From positions 1,240,001 to 1,304,000 of the forward strand of contig CANXME010000501.1 of assembly GCA_948144175.1 (NCBI GenBank): a DNA stretch of 64,000 nt, read 5' to 3'. Below are positions 31,492 through 44,074 of this stretch, piece after piece. The position numbers and the translations under genes were made by a program. The stretch comes from Closterium sp. NIES-65 (Eukaryota > Streptophyta > Zygnematophyceae > Desmidiales > Closteriaceae). The notes under the pieces were generated by a model. The model saw only the letters and a program-made list of their open reading frames with translations. It made no database searches and had not been told where the DNA came from. Numbering within the stretch: the stretch's first letter is position 1; each line of letters starts with the position of its first letter.

Positions 31492-34400
31492 TCAAGAAGT
31501 GAGCAAGTGAGGCCAGGTAGGCACAAGACCTAGCACAGTACAGAAGCGCTGATGATCACAAGGCGGAAGGGCCTTGGTGAAGATATCAGCAGTGTTGGCC
31601 TCAGAGGCCACGTAGGTGAGGCGGAGCTGACCACGCTGCTGCAGCTCACGAGACAGGAAGTAGCGGAGAGCAATGTGCTTCGTTCTATGCTCCAGTCTGT
31701 GCTCCCGACACAAGGCCAGCATGGCCTTGTTGTCTACGTACAGAACTGGAGGAGAACGAGGCGGCTCTCCTAGGTCAGTCAGCGGGTAGGTGAGCCAGCG
31801 TAGCTCCTGTGCAGCCATGGCCCCTGCGTAGATCTCAGCCTCACAGCTGGAGCCAAGAACAGAGGACGAGCGGGTAGACCGCCACGAGACAGAGCCGGAG
31901 CCAAGGCTGAAGGTGTAACCCTGTGACGACCGCTGCGTAGCCTGGTCGTCAGCCCAAGAAGCGTCAGCGTGACCTGTGAGGACTACTCGACGTCGCCCTC
32001 CAAGCACTAGCCCCATGCCCGACGTACTGCACACGTAGCGCAACACCCTCTTCGCTGCAGCCATGTGCTCTTGTCTGTGTCTCCCAGGAGCAACATAGCG
32101 TGCCAAGATGCTAAGAGGGTATGCAAGGTCAGGTCGAGTGCAGGTTATCAGGTACATGAGGCAGCCAACAAGCTCTAGGTACGGGCCACTCGACTCTACG
32201 GACTCATCCGAAGGCAGAGCTGAGAGCGAGTGGCGAGTAGACAGAGGAGTGGCCTGAGGCGAGGAGTACGTGAAGCCGAAGCGCTGAAGGACCTGCTGCA
32301 CCATGTGTGACTGAGTCAGGGTAATGGTGCGCTGTGCTCTATCCCGGGTGATATGCAAGCCAAGGTAGCTGCGCAGTTCACCTAGGTCTGTGCACGTGTG
32401 TCTCTTCTACAGCTCGGACTTCACGTGGGCGAGTCCAGCAGTGTCAGCAGTGGCAAAGACCAGGTCGTCGACGTACACGAGGATGTAGAACGGCGGCAAA
32501 GAGGTGTCGGTGCGTAGAAATAGCGACGGGTCGGCTGTAGAAGGAGCAAACCCAAGAGCTGCAAGTATAGTCCTCAGTGTGTCGTGCCACTCACGGGGCG
32601 CCTAGCGGAGACCGTAGACTGGCCGCCGGAGGCTCCACTGGGTGCCAGGAGGAAACGATCCAGTGAAGCCAGGAGGGCGGCGCAGCCAGATCTCCTCGTG
32701 CAGGCTGCCCGGCAGGAAAGCAGTGCTGAAGTCAAGAGAGTGAAGCTCGTAGTTGCGCTGAGCGGCTATGTGCAGCAGCACCCGAAGAGTGGTCATCTTC
32801 GGGGTGGGAGAGAACGTGTGGAAGTAGTCAACTCCCTGCCGCTGACTGAAGCCTCGAGCCACGTAACGCGCCTTGAAGACAGGCGGAGAGCCCGGCGGCG
32901 GCTTCACCCTGAAGATCCACATCCCACTGACGATGTTCGCCCCAGGTGGGGGAACCTCGTCGACGTAGGTGCCTGTGGACTTCCAGGAAGCCATCTCTGC
33001 GTCCATGGCCAACTGCCACTGAGAGGAGTAGGTACCCTCGATCGCTTCAGCGTTCGATCGAGGAGTAGGGATGTCTGGTGCATCCGGGTCTCCCTCAGGG
33101 GCAATCAGCGTGGACACGAGATGGGGTAAAGCAGCCGCAAAGCACTGGAACTCCTCTTGTCTGTCCTCAAGGACGTCCGTGCTAAGAGCACACTCACCCC
33201 CGACGGACGGAGGACAGACAGACTCAGACTCAGCAACAAGACTGGCAGCGTAGTCTAGACGACTGTGAGCAGCGAAGTCGACAAGCTCAGCAACTAGAGC
33301 AGACGCAGCAGCAGACTCAAAGGAAGGGTTAGTGACGACAGTAGCAAGAAGGCGCGTGACCGAAGGACTAGCAGCACGAAGGGAGTCAGACTCCGGGTCA
33401 GCAAGAGAAGGAAGAGAGGACTCTGGAGGAGATGGCAACGGGACACGCAGAGGAGGAGTGGAAGGACGCAGTGCCATCTGGTGTGTGCCCGGGACCGCAT
33501 GAGGACGCGGACGTGCACTACGACCACTAGTGCGAGCAGCACGATCAGGTGACGCGGGACGAGACGCAGGCTCACGACGCTCAGCAAGACCTCCAGTAGG
33601 ACTTGTGTAGGGAGAAGGAGCAGGTAGAGGGGAGGCGGGCGGTAACTGTGACTGCGACTGGACAGGCGGTGGACACTCTAGGGGAGGAGCAGGACCAGTA
33701 GAGGGCGGGAGACCAAGGACCTGCTCTAGGAGCGGAACGAAGTACGACCTCGGCCGCTCAGCGCCTCCAGAACCAGCAAGTACGGCACCAGTACCCCAAG
33801 TGGCAGCACTAGCGCCAGCAGAACCTCCAACTCCAACAGCGCCAACTCCAGTACCCTCAGAAGCACCAGCGCCAGCAGCACCACCAGCGCCAACACCCCC
33901 AGCAGCTCCAGCTCTAGCAGCACCAACTCCAGTAGGACCGTCAGCACCAGCTGCCTCAGCAGCACCCCCAAACGCACCAGCACTAGTAGAATCACCAGCG
34001 CCAACACCCCCAGCAGCTCCAGCTCCAGCAGCACCAGCTCGAGTAGGACTGTCAGCACCAACTGCCTCAGCAGCACCCCTAGACGCACCAGCACCAGTAG
34101 AAACACCAGCGCCAACACCCCCAGCAGCTCCAGCAGTACCCCCAGACTCAGCAGCACGTCTCCAGCGGCGTGCGAACCACACGCGCAGCTCTTGTGGAGA
34201 GTGCGGCTCCCGCCTCGACGAAGAACCGCTGGTGGCCACACAAGCAGACCCAGCACCCCCAGGCTCCGCACCCCCAGGCTCAGCACCCCCAGGCTCAGCA
34301 CCCCCAGGCTCAGTACCTCCAGTCTCAGCACCCCCAGACTCAGCACCCCCAGACCCGGCACCCGTAGACCCGTCACCCGCAGGCTCAGCACCTCTAGCAG

Positions 34401-37328
34401 CACCAGAGTCAACAGCTACCTCGACAGGCTTGACTACGTCTACCTGGGACACACCTGAAGGGGCAGGACCCTGAGAAGGGAGGGGGTCTACCTGGGTAGC
34501 ACCTGGCGCAAGGAAGAGCGGCGGTGAGGGGAGGGGCGCAGTGCGGTAGGTGAAGAGACGGTAGTAAGGCACCGACTCGTCAAAGGTGACGTCCTGGGAG
34601 GACAGAACACGGCGCGTGGTGGGGTGGTAAAACTGCCAGACAGGCGCGTCAGGGGGGAAGCCAAGGAAGACGTAAGGAACAGCACGGGGGGACAGCTTGT
34701 CCGCAGACAAGTCGCGGACAAACGCCCGAGATCCCCAGACCCGAAACGCAGACGCATCGCCAACCTTCCCTGTCCACCGCAAGGCGGGGGTGGTCTCAGG
34801 CAAGGAGACCCGGGGATGCCCTGTGCCCGACAGAAGGCTCCCAGACGAGCAGAGGAAAACTCCCCTCCTCTGTCCGAGTGCAGACGCAAAACAGGAAAGT
34901 CCGAGCCGAAACTCTCTCTGAGCTGGAGACGAGCTGCGCGGATTCAGTCGATCAACACCTCAGTGACGTCACCCTTGCTGCGCAAGGGGAAGACTGTGGT
35001 GTAACGCGAGTAGTCGTCAACAACCAGCAGAAAGTACCGCTCTCTCCCCTGCCCACTGACACGGGATGGGCCCCACACGTCCATGTGTAGAGTCTGCAGC
35101 GGAGCCTCTGTCGGAGGAAACTCGGAGGAGTGAGGGGCGGCGCGCTGTCGCCCCTCGACGCAGGGGACGCAGGTAGGGCCAGGCCCCGGAGGAAGGGGAG
35201 GGAGAGACCGAGGAAGACCAGAGACAAGGACACGGGAGGCCATGCCTCGGAGACGAGGCAAGGAGGGGTGACCAAGGCGGTGGGGCCAAAGGAGAGTCTG
35301 GTGGGACAGCAGACGACACGAGCAGGGGGCAGACTCAGGACCAGACGTGGACGCCGCAGTAAACACCTGGCTCGACGCAGCTACCTGGGCAGACTCAGCA
35401 GTAGGAGGAGACTCAGCAGTAAGGGTGTACAGGCTCGACCCTGGCCGACGGGTGAACGTGGCCAAGTGTCGGCCTGTCCGAGCACACCTGTAGTGGGTCA
35501 CTCGTTGACTCGCAGGAGTGAACTGGTCAACCCCTCGATCCTGTAGGTCCGCTCCACTCACCAAGTTCGTAGAGAACGAGGGGAGGTAGAGAACAGACAG
35601 GGTGCCAGAGAGGGCTACAGGGCATGGAAGGACAATGGAGAAGCTAGCAAGGACAGGACCCCCAGAGGGGTCTGCCAGGGAGACTGCAACCGGCCGACTA
35701 AGCGGCGTAAGAAAGGTGCGGTCTCGAAAGAAGGAGCAGGACGCACCCGAGTCCAGGGTGAAGGTGTGGAAGGCCTGAGCCGACGTAGTACCTGAGAGAG
35801 CAGACTCACCAGCACCTGGGGCGGCAGACGCAGTGGCACCTGGGGCAGCAGACGCACTAGCACCTAGAGCAGCAGTCTCACCAGCACCTAGCGCAGCAGC
35901 CTCAATGCCCGGGTCACGCGGTACTCACAGGTAACAGGCACCCTCAACACTATCAGCAACAGCATACATGGCAGCAAGAATAGCATCAAAGTCAAGATCA
36001 AAGATAGCAGCCCCGGCCTTAGAAAGATCTCCCCAGCAAGGGATCTCTGACGCCTCAGGGAACTGGCGACGCCACGCGTCCGTCAGGCGACCAAAGCAGC
36101 GCTGGGTGGAGTGCGGACCTCCGCACTGCTCACCAGTGCGGTCGCCGGTACGGAGAACGTAAGAGCAGGGACCAAAACCCCCACCGCGCTGGCGTGCAGT
36201 GTACCACTCACGAAGCTGCTGAGGGGACAGGGTGACACCACTCCGCTGCTGCTGCTGGTGCTGACCACCACCGGCGCCACTCCTCTGCGCAGAGTCGCGA
36301 CTCGCTCCACCACCGCCGCCTCTGCCGCCGCCGCCGCCTCCGCCGCCTCCGCCGCCTCCTCCACCTCCGCCTCCTCCACTACCTCCGCCGCCTCCGCTCC
36401 CTCCGCCACCTCCACCGCCTCCGCCGCCTCCACTGCTGCCGCCGCCGCCGCCACCCCCGGCACCACTCCCACCACCACCCCCACTCCCTCCACCGCCTCC
36501 ACCACCACCTCCACCGCCCCCTCCACCCCCTCCAGTGCCCTTGCCCCCCTTGCCCTTGCCGGTGCGGCGTCTTCCGCTCGGGGCAGACGCAGCGCCGACC
36601 GACTCGAAACCAACGAGGTCGGCCGCAGCAGCAGAGGCAACAGAGGGCAAGAGGGGGGAGGGAGAACACCCCTCAAAGACGGGGGTGCGAGGGTCACCAC
36701 GAGAGGCTCCTATAGCGACTATGCTCTTCTCTATCGCTAGGAGGGCCTTCTCAAGGAGGTCAACCGTGAGAGTGGTGGGGCAAACAGAGACGAAGTGGTC
36801 CCTGACTACACGGAGAGAGTCAGGGAGACGGGTGACTATGTAGTAGAGGGTGATGTACATGGGGGGGGGGTTCTTGGCGCAGAACTCAGCAGGAAGCGCA
36901 GCGCGGTAGCGAGAGTCACTAGTGCGGAGGTGCGTAATGAGGTCAGCGACTGTGGGAAAGGCAGCAAGGTCAGGGAAGAGGTACGGTAGCATGAGGCGGC
37001 TCAGTGCAGCAGTGGCAGGGGAGTAGCGTGAAACTACAGCGTCGTACAAGGTCTTAGCACTCTTGTACTGGCTAAAGTGTGCACGCTCAGTGGTTGGTAA
37101 GTGGCGGCGCACAGCAAGGCGAGCAGCAGCGTCACGTGTGGCCCACTGAGAGCGAACAGTGGCGACAGCATCAGTAGCAGGGGCAGGGGAGGCACCAGAA
37201 GTGAGGTCAAACAGGGAGAGGCCGTTTGCCCTATCGCACTGCAGGAAAAGCTGCAGATCATCTACCCAGACCTCAAAGTCCACTGCCCGACCCTCAGCGT
37301 CAAAGGTGAGAACGCTAGGGGAAGCCAT
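31492..37328 (-). pseudogene. Copia-H gag-pol, disabled
   Basis: Gag from ATG 37,328 (MASPSVLTFDAEG) with a very long Gly tract and a C-X-C-X-H-X-C knuckle (CSYVLRTGDRTGEQC, then H and C). Stops at 35925 (in CYRCF), 34944 (Trp of LIDWIRAAR), 32602 (Gln of GLRQAPRE) and 32407 (Gln of SELQKRH). A deletion near 34,815 removes the integrase part with the catalytic Glu. The linker with Gly-Gly-Ala-Glu repeats, the RT part FSPTPKMTTLRVLL and the RNase H (TGHADASWADDQ) are readable. It cannot make an active integrase. Confidence 0.92.
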
Positions 37329-37379
37329 AACAGCAGTAGGCAGGGTAGTGCAGTGGCAGAGACTGTGCTCTTACCAGAT

Positions 37380-38264
37380 AGGTGGAGCGATCGGGCTGCT
37401 CGGCGGCTCTGCTGATGGGCGGCTCGGCTGCAGGGCGGCTTGGCTGCTGGGCGGCTCGGCTGCTTGGCGGCTCGGCTGCTGGGCGGCTCGGCTGCACGGT
37501 GCTGGGCGGCTCGGCTGTCGGGCGGCTCGGCTGCTGGGCGGCTCGGCTGCCGGGCGGCTCGGTTGCTGGGCGGCTCGGGCGGTCGGGCGGCTCAGCTGGC
37601 CGGCGGTTCGGCTGCTCGGCGCTGGGAGGCGGGGTCGCAGGTGGTGGCGAGGTCGCAGGTGGTGGCGAGGTCGCAGGTGGCGGCGTGGTGGGGCCACGAC
37701 GGGGCCGTAGCGGGGCCTAAGCGGGGCCGTAGCGGGGCCGACGGGGCCGAAGCGGGGCCCAAGTGGGGCCGTAGAGGGGCCGACAGGGCCGAAGCGGAGC
37801 CGCGACGGGGCCGTAGCGGGGTTGTAGCGAGGGCGCAGCGGGGCCTAAGCGGGGCCGACGGGGCCGAAGCGAGGCCTGAGCGGGGCCGCGACAGGGCCGA
37901 CGGGGCCTAAGCGGGGCCGACGGGGCCGTAGCAGAGCCGTAGCGGGGCCGTAGCGGGGCCGACGGGGCCGTAGCGGGGCCGTAGCGGGGCTGACGGGGCC
38001 GACGGGGCCGTAGCGGGGCCGTAGTGGGGCCGTAGCGGGGCCTAAGCGGGGCCGACGGGGCCGTAGCGGGGCCGTAGCGGGGCCTAAGCGGGGCCGACGG
38101 GGCCGTAGCGGGGCCGTAGCGGGGCCGTAGCGGGGCCGTAGCGGGGCCGACGGGGCCGACGGGGCCGTAGCGGGGCCATAGCGGGGCCGTAGCGGGGCCG
38201 TAGCAGGGCCTAAGCGGGGCCGACGGGGCCGTAGCGGGGCCGTAGCGGGGCCTAAGCGGAGCCG
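37380..38264. repeat. GC-rich tandem repeats in the copia-H leader
   Basis: First units around GGGCGGCTCGGCTGC (to about 37,620), then about 35 units of GGGGCCGTAGC or GGGGCCGACG. The array is cut by transposon I; a last piece with GGGCGGC lies at 58621-58675. Confidence 0.92.
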
Positions 38265-38283
38265 TACATCACAAAAAACCTTG
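38265..38283 (+). repeat. Left terminal inverted repeat of transposon I
   Basis: TA followed by CATCACAAAAAACC. The right end (58603-58620) read on the minus strand gives CATCACAAAAACCC then TA. The TIR is about 14 bp; the TA on each side is best read as the target duplication. Confidence 0.75.
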
Positions 38284-38547
38284 ATTTTTGAAGGGGGTTC
38301 GAAGGGGGGTACAGTTCAGGTGTTTTGGTCGGCGAAGTTCCGAAGCCAGATCGCGACCAATCACGGAATGAATTCGGAACGCGTTTGTTTGTCGAAGTCG
38401 AAATCGAATCCGCGACTCCGGTACATTGCCGGTTTTTTTAAGCTTGCCAATTTTGTTCTGAATTTGTAACTGGTTTTGTAAGCTTTGACTTCCCTGAAAT
38501 GTGACTGCATGAAAATATGCTGGCCATTTTATTACAAGATAAATGCA

Positions 38548-41500
38548 TCACATTTGATACTTATTAAGGAGATAGGCACTGTCCAGATGGAATGCCTTCA
38601 CCACATGGACGTGGCGGAGCAGCGCTTCAATGGGAATCACGGAGTACGCGTACATTCCTGTCGTCCACTTGAGGCGAAGGCATCCTGTTGCTGTATCCTC
38701 TCCGCTTGCATTCCAATATCTAACGTAAGCCAGCTCCTCCCTCTCTCCACGTATTTTGGTATGGAACAACAGAAGCAACCTTGCATACCACTCCTCTCTC
38801 CGACCATACCTTACACCCTCCACTGCAACATCCAAGTACCATGGCTTCTCAAAATAGTCAGGGGTCGCTCGAACGAAGTGAGACACTCTTGAGAAGCTGG
38901 CGTCGTCTGCTGCAGGGATTGCCAGCGATGCATGGGCCTGCATAACAGTTGATGTTAGTCATGTATGATACGAGCCAGCCAAAATGATGGTTGATTGCAT
39001 AAACTTGCAGCTACTTACTCGAATCTTGGTGACGCATCCTGCATAACGCATAAGCGCATCCTTGAGGGCAGCTTGGGCACGAGGGTGTTGCTTGGCCCAC
39101 TTCCTTGCAAACCAGTTGGTAGAGGTGGATTCTTGTGACAACTCCACAGGGAGGGAGTATGACTCCTTGATGAGCGTCCGTGTGTCGGTCTCAATCGCCT
39201 GCCAACATATGCTATTGATATTATTACATTCTGCATTCATATCCATGCAATTCAAGCACTAAACAGATTTACCTGCCGCATGGCGGTGTCCCGACCGGCA
39301 GGATCATCCACCGGCACCACATCCGGAATGCGCCTAGCATGGAACTTCATGATCTGCCCATCTACATTGCGCTTGTTGGACCGACGGTAGATCCTCTTTA
39401 CCAACGGTCCGTGCAAGTGCTCGAACATGTTGGTGCTGAATTCAGTCACATGACCCGCCCGACGTATGGAGTCGATGTAGTGCGACATGAGATGTGTTTT
39501 CACAAGGCACCAAGAGGATGGCTGCTTTGGAAACGCAGCCTGCAACTGCTCAATGAGCCTGATGGGAGTGGGAGATGACAACACATGCATTTACAGAGTC
39601 TACTTATTCATATGCTTTTCCTATTCCTGATCCTTTTCATCAAAGTTTAGCAGCAACATCCTCACAAGATTGCCTACTACAAGAGCACATTTACAGTAGC
39701 CAAGCATACATCCCATGCACAGGGATTTACATGCGTGATATTATTACCGAGAGGTCATCTTCTTCAGCTCCCGGAGGGACCGCTCAGTGTGCCCCTGTGG
39801 CTGGGAGCACAGGATGTACCAGCCAAGATAGGCACGAACGGCATCCATCTGGGGCTGGCGAAGCAGACCTGCAAAAACAAACACCATGACCTGCAAAGAA
39901 CGTGGATAGCAGCAAAGGGGAGGGTGAGCACAGATGGTGTGAGGAGTGGAGCATGACGGACAATGGCAGCATGAGCAGACTGCTTGAGGGTTTAGGCCAG
40001 GACAAGCAACAGGGAATGGAGGGTTCATACCTGCATGACGGCCCTGTGCTCATAGGCCGCCACACATGCGCCGGTCTCGAAGTAGGCGCTCTCCGGCAGG
40101 CGCATGTGATTCAGGCGCATGCGGTCGCGAATGAGAGACAGACGCCTGCCCATACACATCAGTTCAGCGGCGCCAAAAGGGCAGAAACAAGTCAGTAATA
40201 GGACAGAACTTATGGTTTGAGTAATTGTGACCAGGAGCAACGAATCCAATCCCCAAAACACTGACCTGTCCATCTGCTTCACACGCCGCTTCTTCATCTT
40301 GCGCACGACAGCCACAATGTGGCTCATGATGCCTAGGTCCGCCTGGTGCATGATGTCAGGCATCACCACGAGGTAGGGATTGCCCCACGCGGTCCCTGGG
40401 ACATCCCACTTCCAGAGCACGCACTGGAAATGGGGATGTGGTGGGGAATGGAGGAGAGATGTACGTGAGAGTGGATAGGTAATCTAAACCACAAGTCGGG
40501 TGAGTTCAATGGGGCAGAGCACATCTGGCAATTCATGACGGGGCGGGCGAGAGCATAGACTACTCATGGGCCGGGGAAACAGGTCACTCACCTCAACAGG
40601 GTAGGTAGAGTAGGCCTTGCACGGGTTGTCCTGGCTAGTTGTCGTCCCCGTCGCCTCGTTAACGATCCATTGCTGCTGTTCAGGCGTGCGCGGCGTGTTC
40701 CGTGCCTTGACAGCACTCAGATGCTCCTGTTGTAGCACGGGGCCGAGGGATGGGATAGAAAAGGTAAGGGTGGTAGCTATGTGGGTTCGCTCAGGCGAGC
40801 CACAAACGGGAATGTAATTGAATGCGTGCAGATGGCATGTGACCTCACCTTTGCAGCATAGCAGATGCTGCACGGCATCCGCGATCCATGCGAGAGTGTG
40901 CAACTGATTTTGCCGCTCTCGGGGTAGTCGCACACCCAGGCGTACAGCAGGGGCCGCACGGTTTGCCAATCTCCGAAAGGGTCCCTGAGACGGAACCCTC
41001 TGCAAGGAATGGAGTGAGTGGCAACAGGCATTCAAGGTTGCGGCTTTTAGGGAGGAACGACGAGGGGCAAAGGGCCATGCTACATACAGAGAGGGTTTGC
41101 ATACCATGCAGGTGGTGAGATGATGTCTTAGCAAGATGCAAACCGAGTACGGACCTGGCGATGCCATCAAGAAGCGGCTGCAGCACGGTGATGACGCAAC
41201 GCTGGAAGAGCATCACCTTCTCCACGGCAGACATTGCAGATGGGGGGATTGGAAGGAGGGCAAGTAGTGTGTGACCGGCTTTCCCCCATCGCTTGGCCTG
41301 GGCGATGTTCGCCAGCGTCATCATGAGCGGCCACGCCTTTTTCCGGCCGTTGTTGCTCATGTGCGTCACATCCGAATATAAGATGATCCCCCCCACAACT
41401 TCGGACCAACCGAAGTGTTCCTGCAGTGCATGACAAAGCGGCAACGGACACACGGTTTAACACTCAAGATGCTCTTGAGAGATCAGTGCTGCGATGGATG

Positions 41501-42535
41501 CATGACTCAGGATTGGGTTTGGGGTGGCAACGTGGTCTTTCCTTACCTGAGCATCATTCCACCACGTTCCTGTTTCGGGCGTGGTATAGCGACGGCCGCC
41601 TGCGTCAGGGTCCTCATCTACACGCGCCTTGAGCTTGAAGCCGGGCGCGTTGTTGGGATGTCCAAACATTTCAGCGAATGCCTGGTGTACGGTGGCGAAA
41701 GCAGGTGAGAGGAGAGGCATGGTTCGTGGCGGAGAAGGTGGGTGTACGGTTAATACAAGGATAACTAAGTACATGCAAACCCTGTGTGCCTCATCATCAT
41801 TTCACGGCCTTGAATGCAAAGTCGGCTTACCTGGGCTGAGTTCTGGAAGAGCAAGCGCTGTGGTGGATGACCGTCAATCTCGAAGGTCGCCACCGACCAT
41901 CCGCGATTGAGCCCTGCCAAGCGCTCCAACTCGAACCGCTCCAGATCCTTACAGTTCCGGAGCTCCGAGTTCACAAGAGGCGCAAGGCCGGGCTCTACGA
42001 CTAGCTGAAGCAGGCCGTTGATGTCAACCTCGACCATTCCCATTCCGCCATTCACGCGCCGGACGAAATGCAGTAGCTTCAACGCGAGCGGATTGAGGGG
42101 CATGGCATTGCTCTGTCCGGAGATGACGGTTGGCGGCGCGGCATGACTCCCTTCGGGCCGGCTCTCAGGATGGTCAGTCGTCTCAGCCGCAGGAGCTCCA
42201 TGCCGTGGTTGATGTTTATCTTCAGGAGGCCCCTCGTTCACGTCGTTGGGAGTTTCGTCAACGTGAGCATCAGGAACGCGTGGAGGTCGGCTCACACTGA
42301 CGGCGTTGGATGCGTTAGACGCTGTAGGTGAACCGGGAGCGGCTGGAGCGTCCGACAGAATGTCGTGGACGAATAGCAAAGCGTGAAGACCGGCGGTCGG
42401 TGCAGATCGCGTGGGCCTCGCCACGGCGGATAGTCCTTGGCAAGGGGTCCGCCGTGACTTATGACCGCCATAAACTTGGGCGTTGGGGAACCATCTGTTG
42501 CAGAACTCGCAAACGACGCCTGGTAAAGAGCCCAT
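38548..42535 (-). CDS. Plavaka-like transposase, 11 exons, 887 residues
   Basis: Exons: 42535-41831, 41681-41547, 41420-41155, 40999-40849, 40726-40592, 40423-40266, 40145-40031, 39890-39748, 39558-39273, 39198-39019, 38937-38548. All have GT-AG borders and agreeing phases; the sum is 888 codons with stop, no nonsense or frameshift. The N-terminus has a C2H2 finger (CEFCNRWFPNAQVYGGH). The middle carries family hallmarks: LYSDVTHMSNNGRKKAWPL with a likely catalytic Asp, PLLYAWVCDYPES followed by CSICYAAK, and MPDIMHQADLGIM. Near the end come KTHLMSHYIDSIRRAG, FEHLHGPLVKRIYRRSNKR and a C-terminal WYARLLLLF-YVRYW block. These match, from memory, Plavaka-type transposases best known from fungi. 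It should cut and paste element I. Confidence 0.85.
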
Positions 42536-43276
42536 CAGTTACGGATCCGTTGTAGAGTCGAGACCTGGCCTATGAAGCTACTACCCGTGATGAAGCTTGT
42601 GAACGCATTAACTACCCCGTTCAAGAAGTCTGTGACAGCTACACGATCATCGCCAATGCGCGCACTGTGGTGGGCGGCTTGTATCACTGCACGACTGGCA
42701 CTTGACGCACGCGCTAATGTATATGACTGGCTAACGTTGTCGAGCCGCGTGGTCGTTACCAGGCACGATACAGACCGCCCATAGCACGGGCCGTCTTCCC
42801 TACAAGGCGTGTCGCCCCCGTTTACAGCGACCACGACGTGGCCAGGGGAGATGCACTGGATCTTAAGTCTCATGGTCGTGTGTGTGATTCGCAAGCAAGG
42901 CGAGAAGGACGTGCCTATTGAGTCTAGAACAAGTGTTTATGAACTGTGCGTGAGAGTCGAGGAGGATGAGGAAGAGCGGGAAGAGATCCGTTTGGATCTC
43001 TGATTGTGTCGCGAATCGATATAGCCTCAAAATCGGAATTACGTAGGTGAGCTACAGAGGCGTCAAACAAACCTGGAAATGCATATGTACAGTTACAACT
43101 TAACAAGAAACTCGTATCATTCATAAATAGTAAACATTCATATCCTTGGGACTGTTCTTGAACAATCCTTACTCGATAACGATACGGGAACTACCCGGTA
43201 ACTCCATGCCGTAACGTATGATTGGTGCTTGGAGCAAATACATATATCGTGCCGCACCGTGAAGAACGAATATCCA
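42536..43276. other. Spacer upstream of the transposase gene
   Basis: No gene recognised. Probably holds the transposase promoter. The open frame at 42,894-42,535 ends in a stop directly before the transposase ATG and shows no domain. Confidence 0.45.
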
Positions 43277-43745
43277 AGAATGGATGGCTGTCGATAACGC
43301 ATCTACGCTTGTGCGTTGGGCCTGTGCTTCATACCACTCCTTCTAAGCACCTTGTGTAATGTCTGCGCAAGAATGGATGACAATCCAACACCATACCACA
43401 ACGGATTCACCAAGTCGCGCAACGCGGAGGCCTGAACGATGCATCGTCGCACAGTCTAAACATGGCTGTCGATAACGCATCTACGCTTGTGCGTTGGGCC
43501 TGCGCTTCATACCATTCCTTCTAAGCACCTTGTGTAATGTCTGTGCAAGAATGGATGACAATCCAGCACCATACCACACCGGATTCACCAAGTCGCGCAA
43601 CGCGGAGGCCTGAACGATGCATCGTCGCACAGTCTGAACATGGCTGTCGATAACGCATCTACGCTTGTGCGTTGGGCCTGCGCTTCATACCACTCCTTCT
43701 AAGCACCTTGTATAATGTCTGTGCAAGAATGGATGACAATCCAAC
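43277..43745. repeat. 178-bp tandem array, left part
   Basis: About 2.6 units, 97-99 percent alike by eye, containing CGCGCAACGCGG, GATGCATCGTCGCACAG and AACGCATCTACGCTTGTGCG. Interrupted at CCAAC by copia-J. Confidence 0.93.
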
Positions 43746-44074
43746 AGTGGAAACAAAGAACGAGAATGAAATGACTATGAACGAAGTGAGTACAAATAGG
43801 AAACCCTAATTGGGTTGTACCCCCTATGGGATACCCCACTATAGCCTACAGAAACAAGTAAGCTATAAGTTCTGACACACCCCCATAGGCAAAGTGGGGG
43901 AGAACAAGGGGTCACAAGACCAGTCAAGCAAAGCAAAGCAAAGCTCAGGGTGGATCACAAAGTCACCACGCATTCCGAGCACAAGTTCAAAGGCCACAAG
44001 GCCAGTTCACATGCAAGATCATATATAGAGATATACAAGAGCAAGAGTATATATATGCGAAAGTACAAGCAAGG

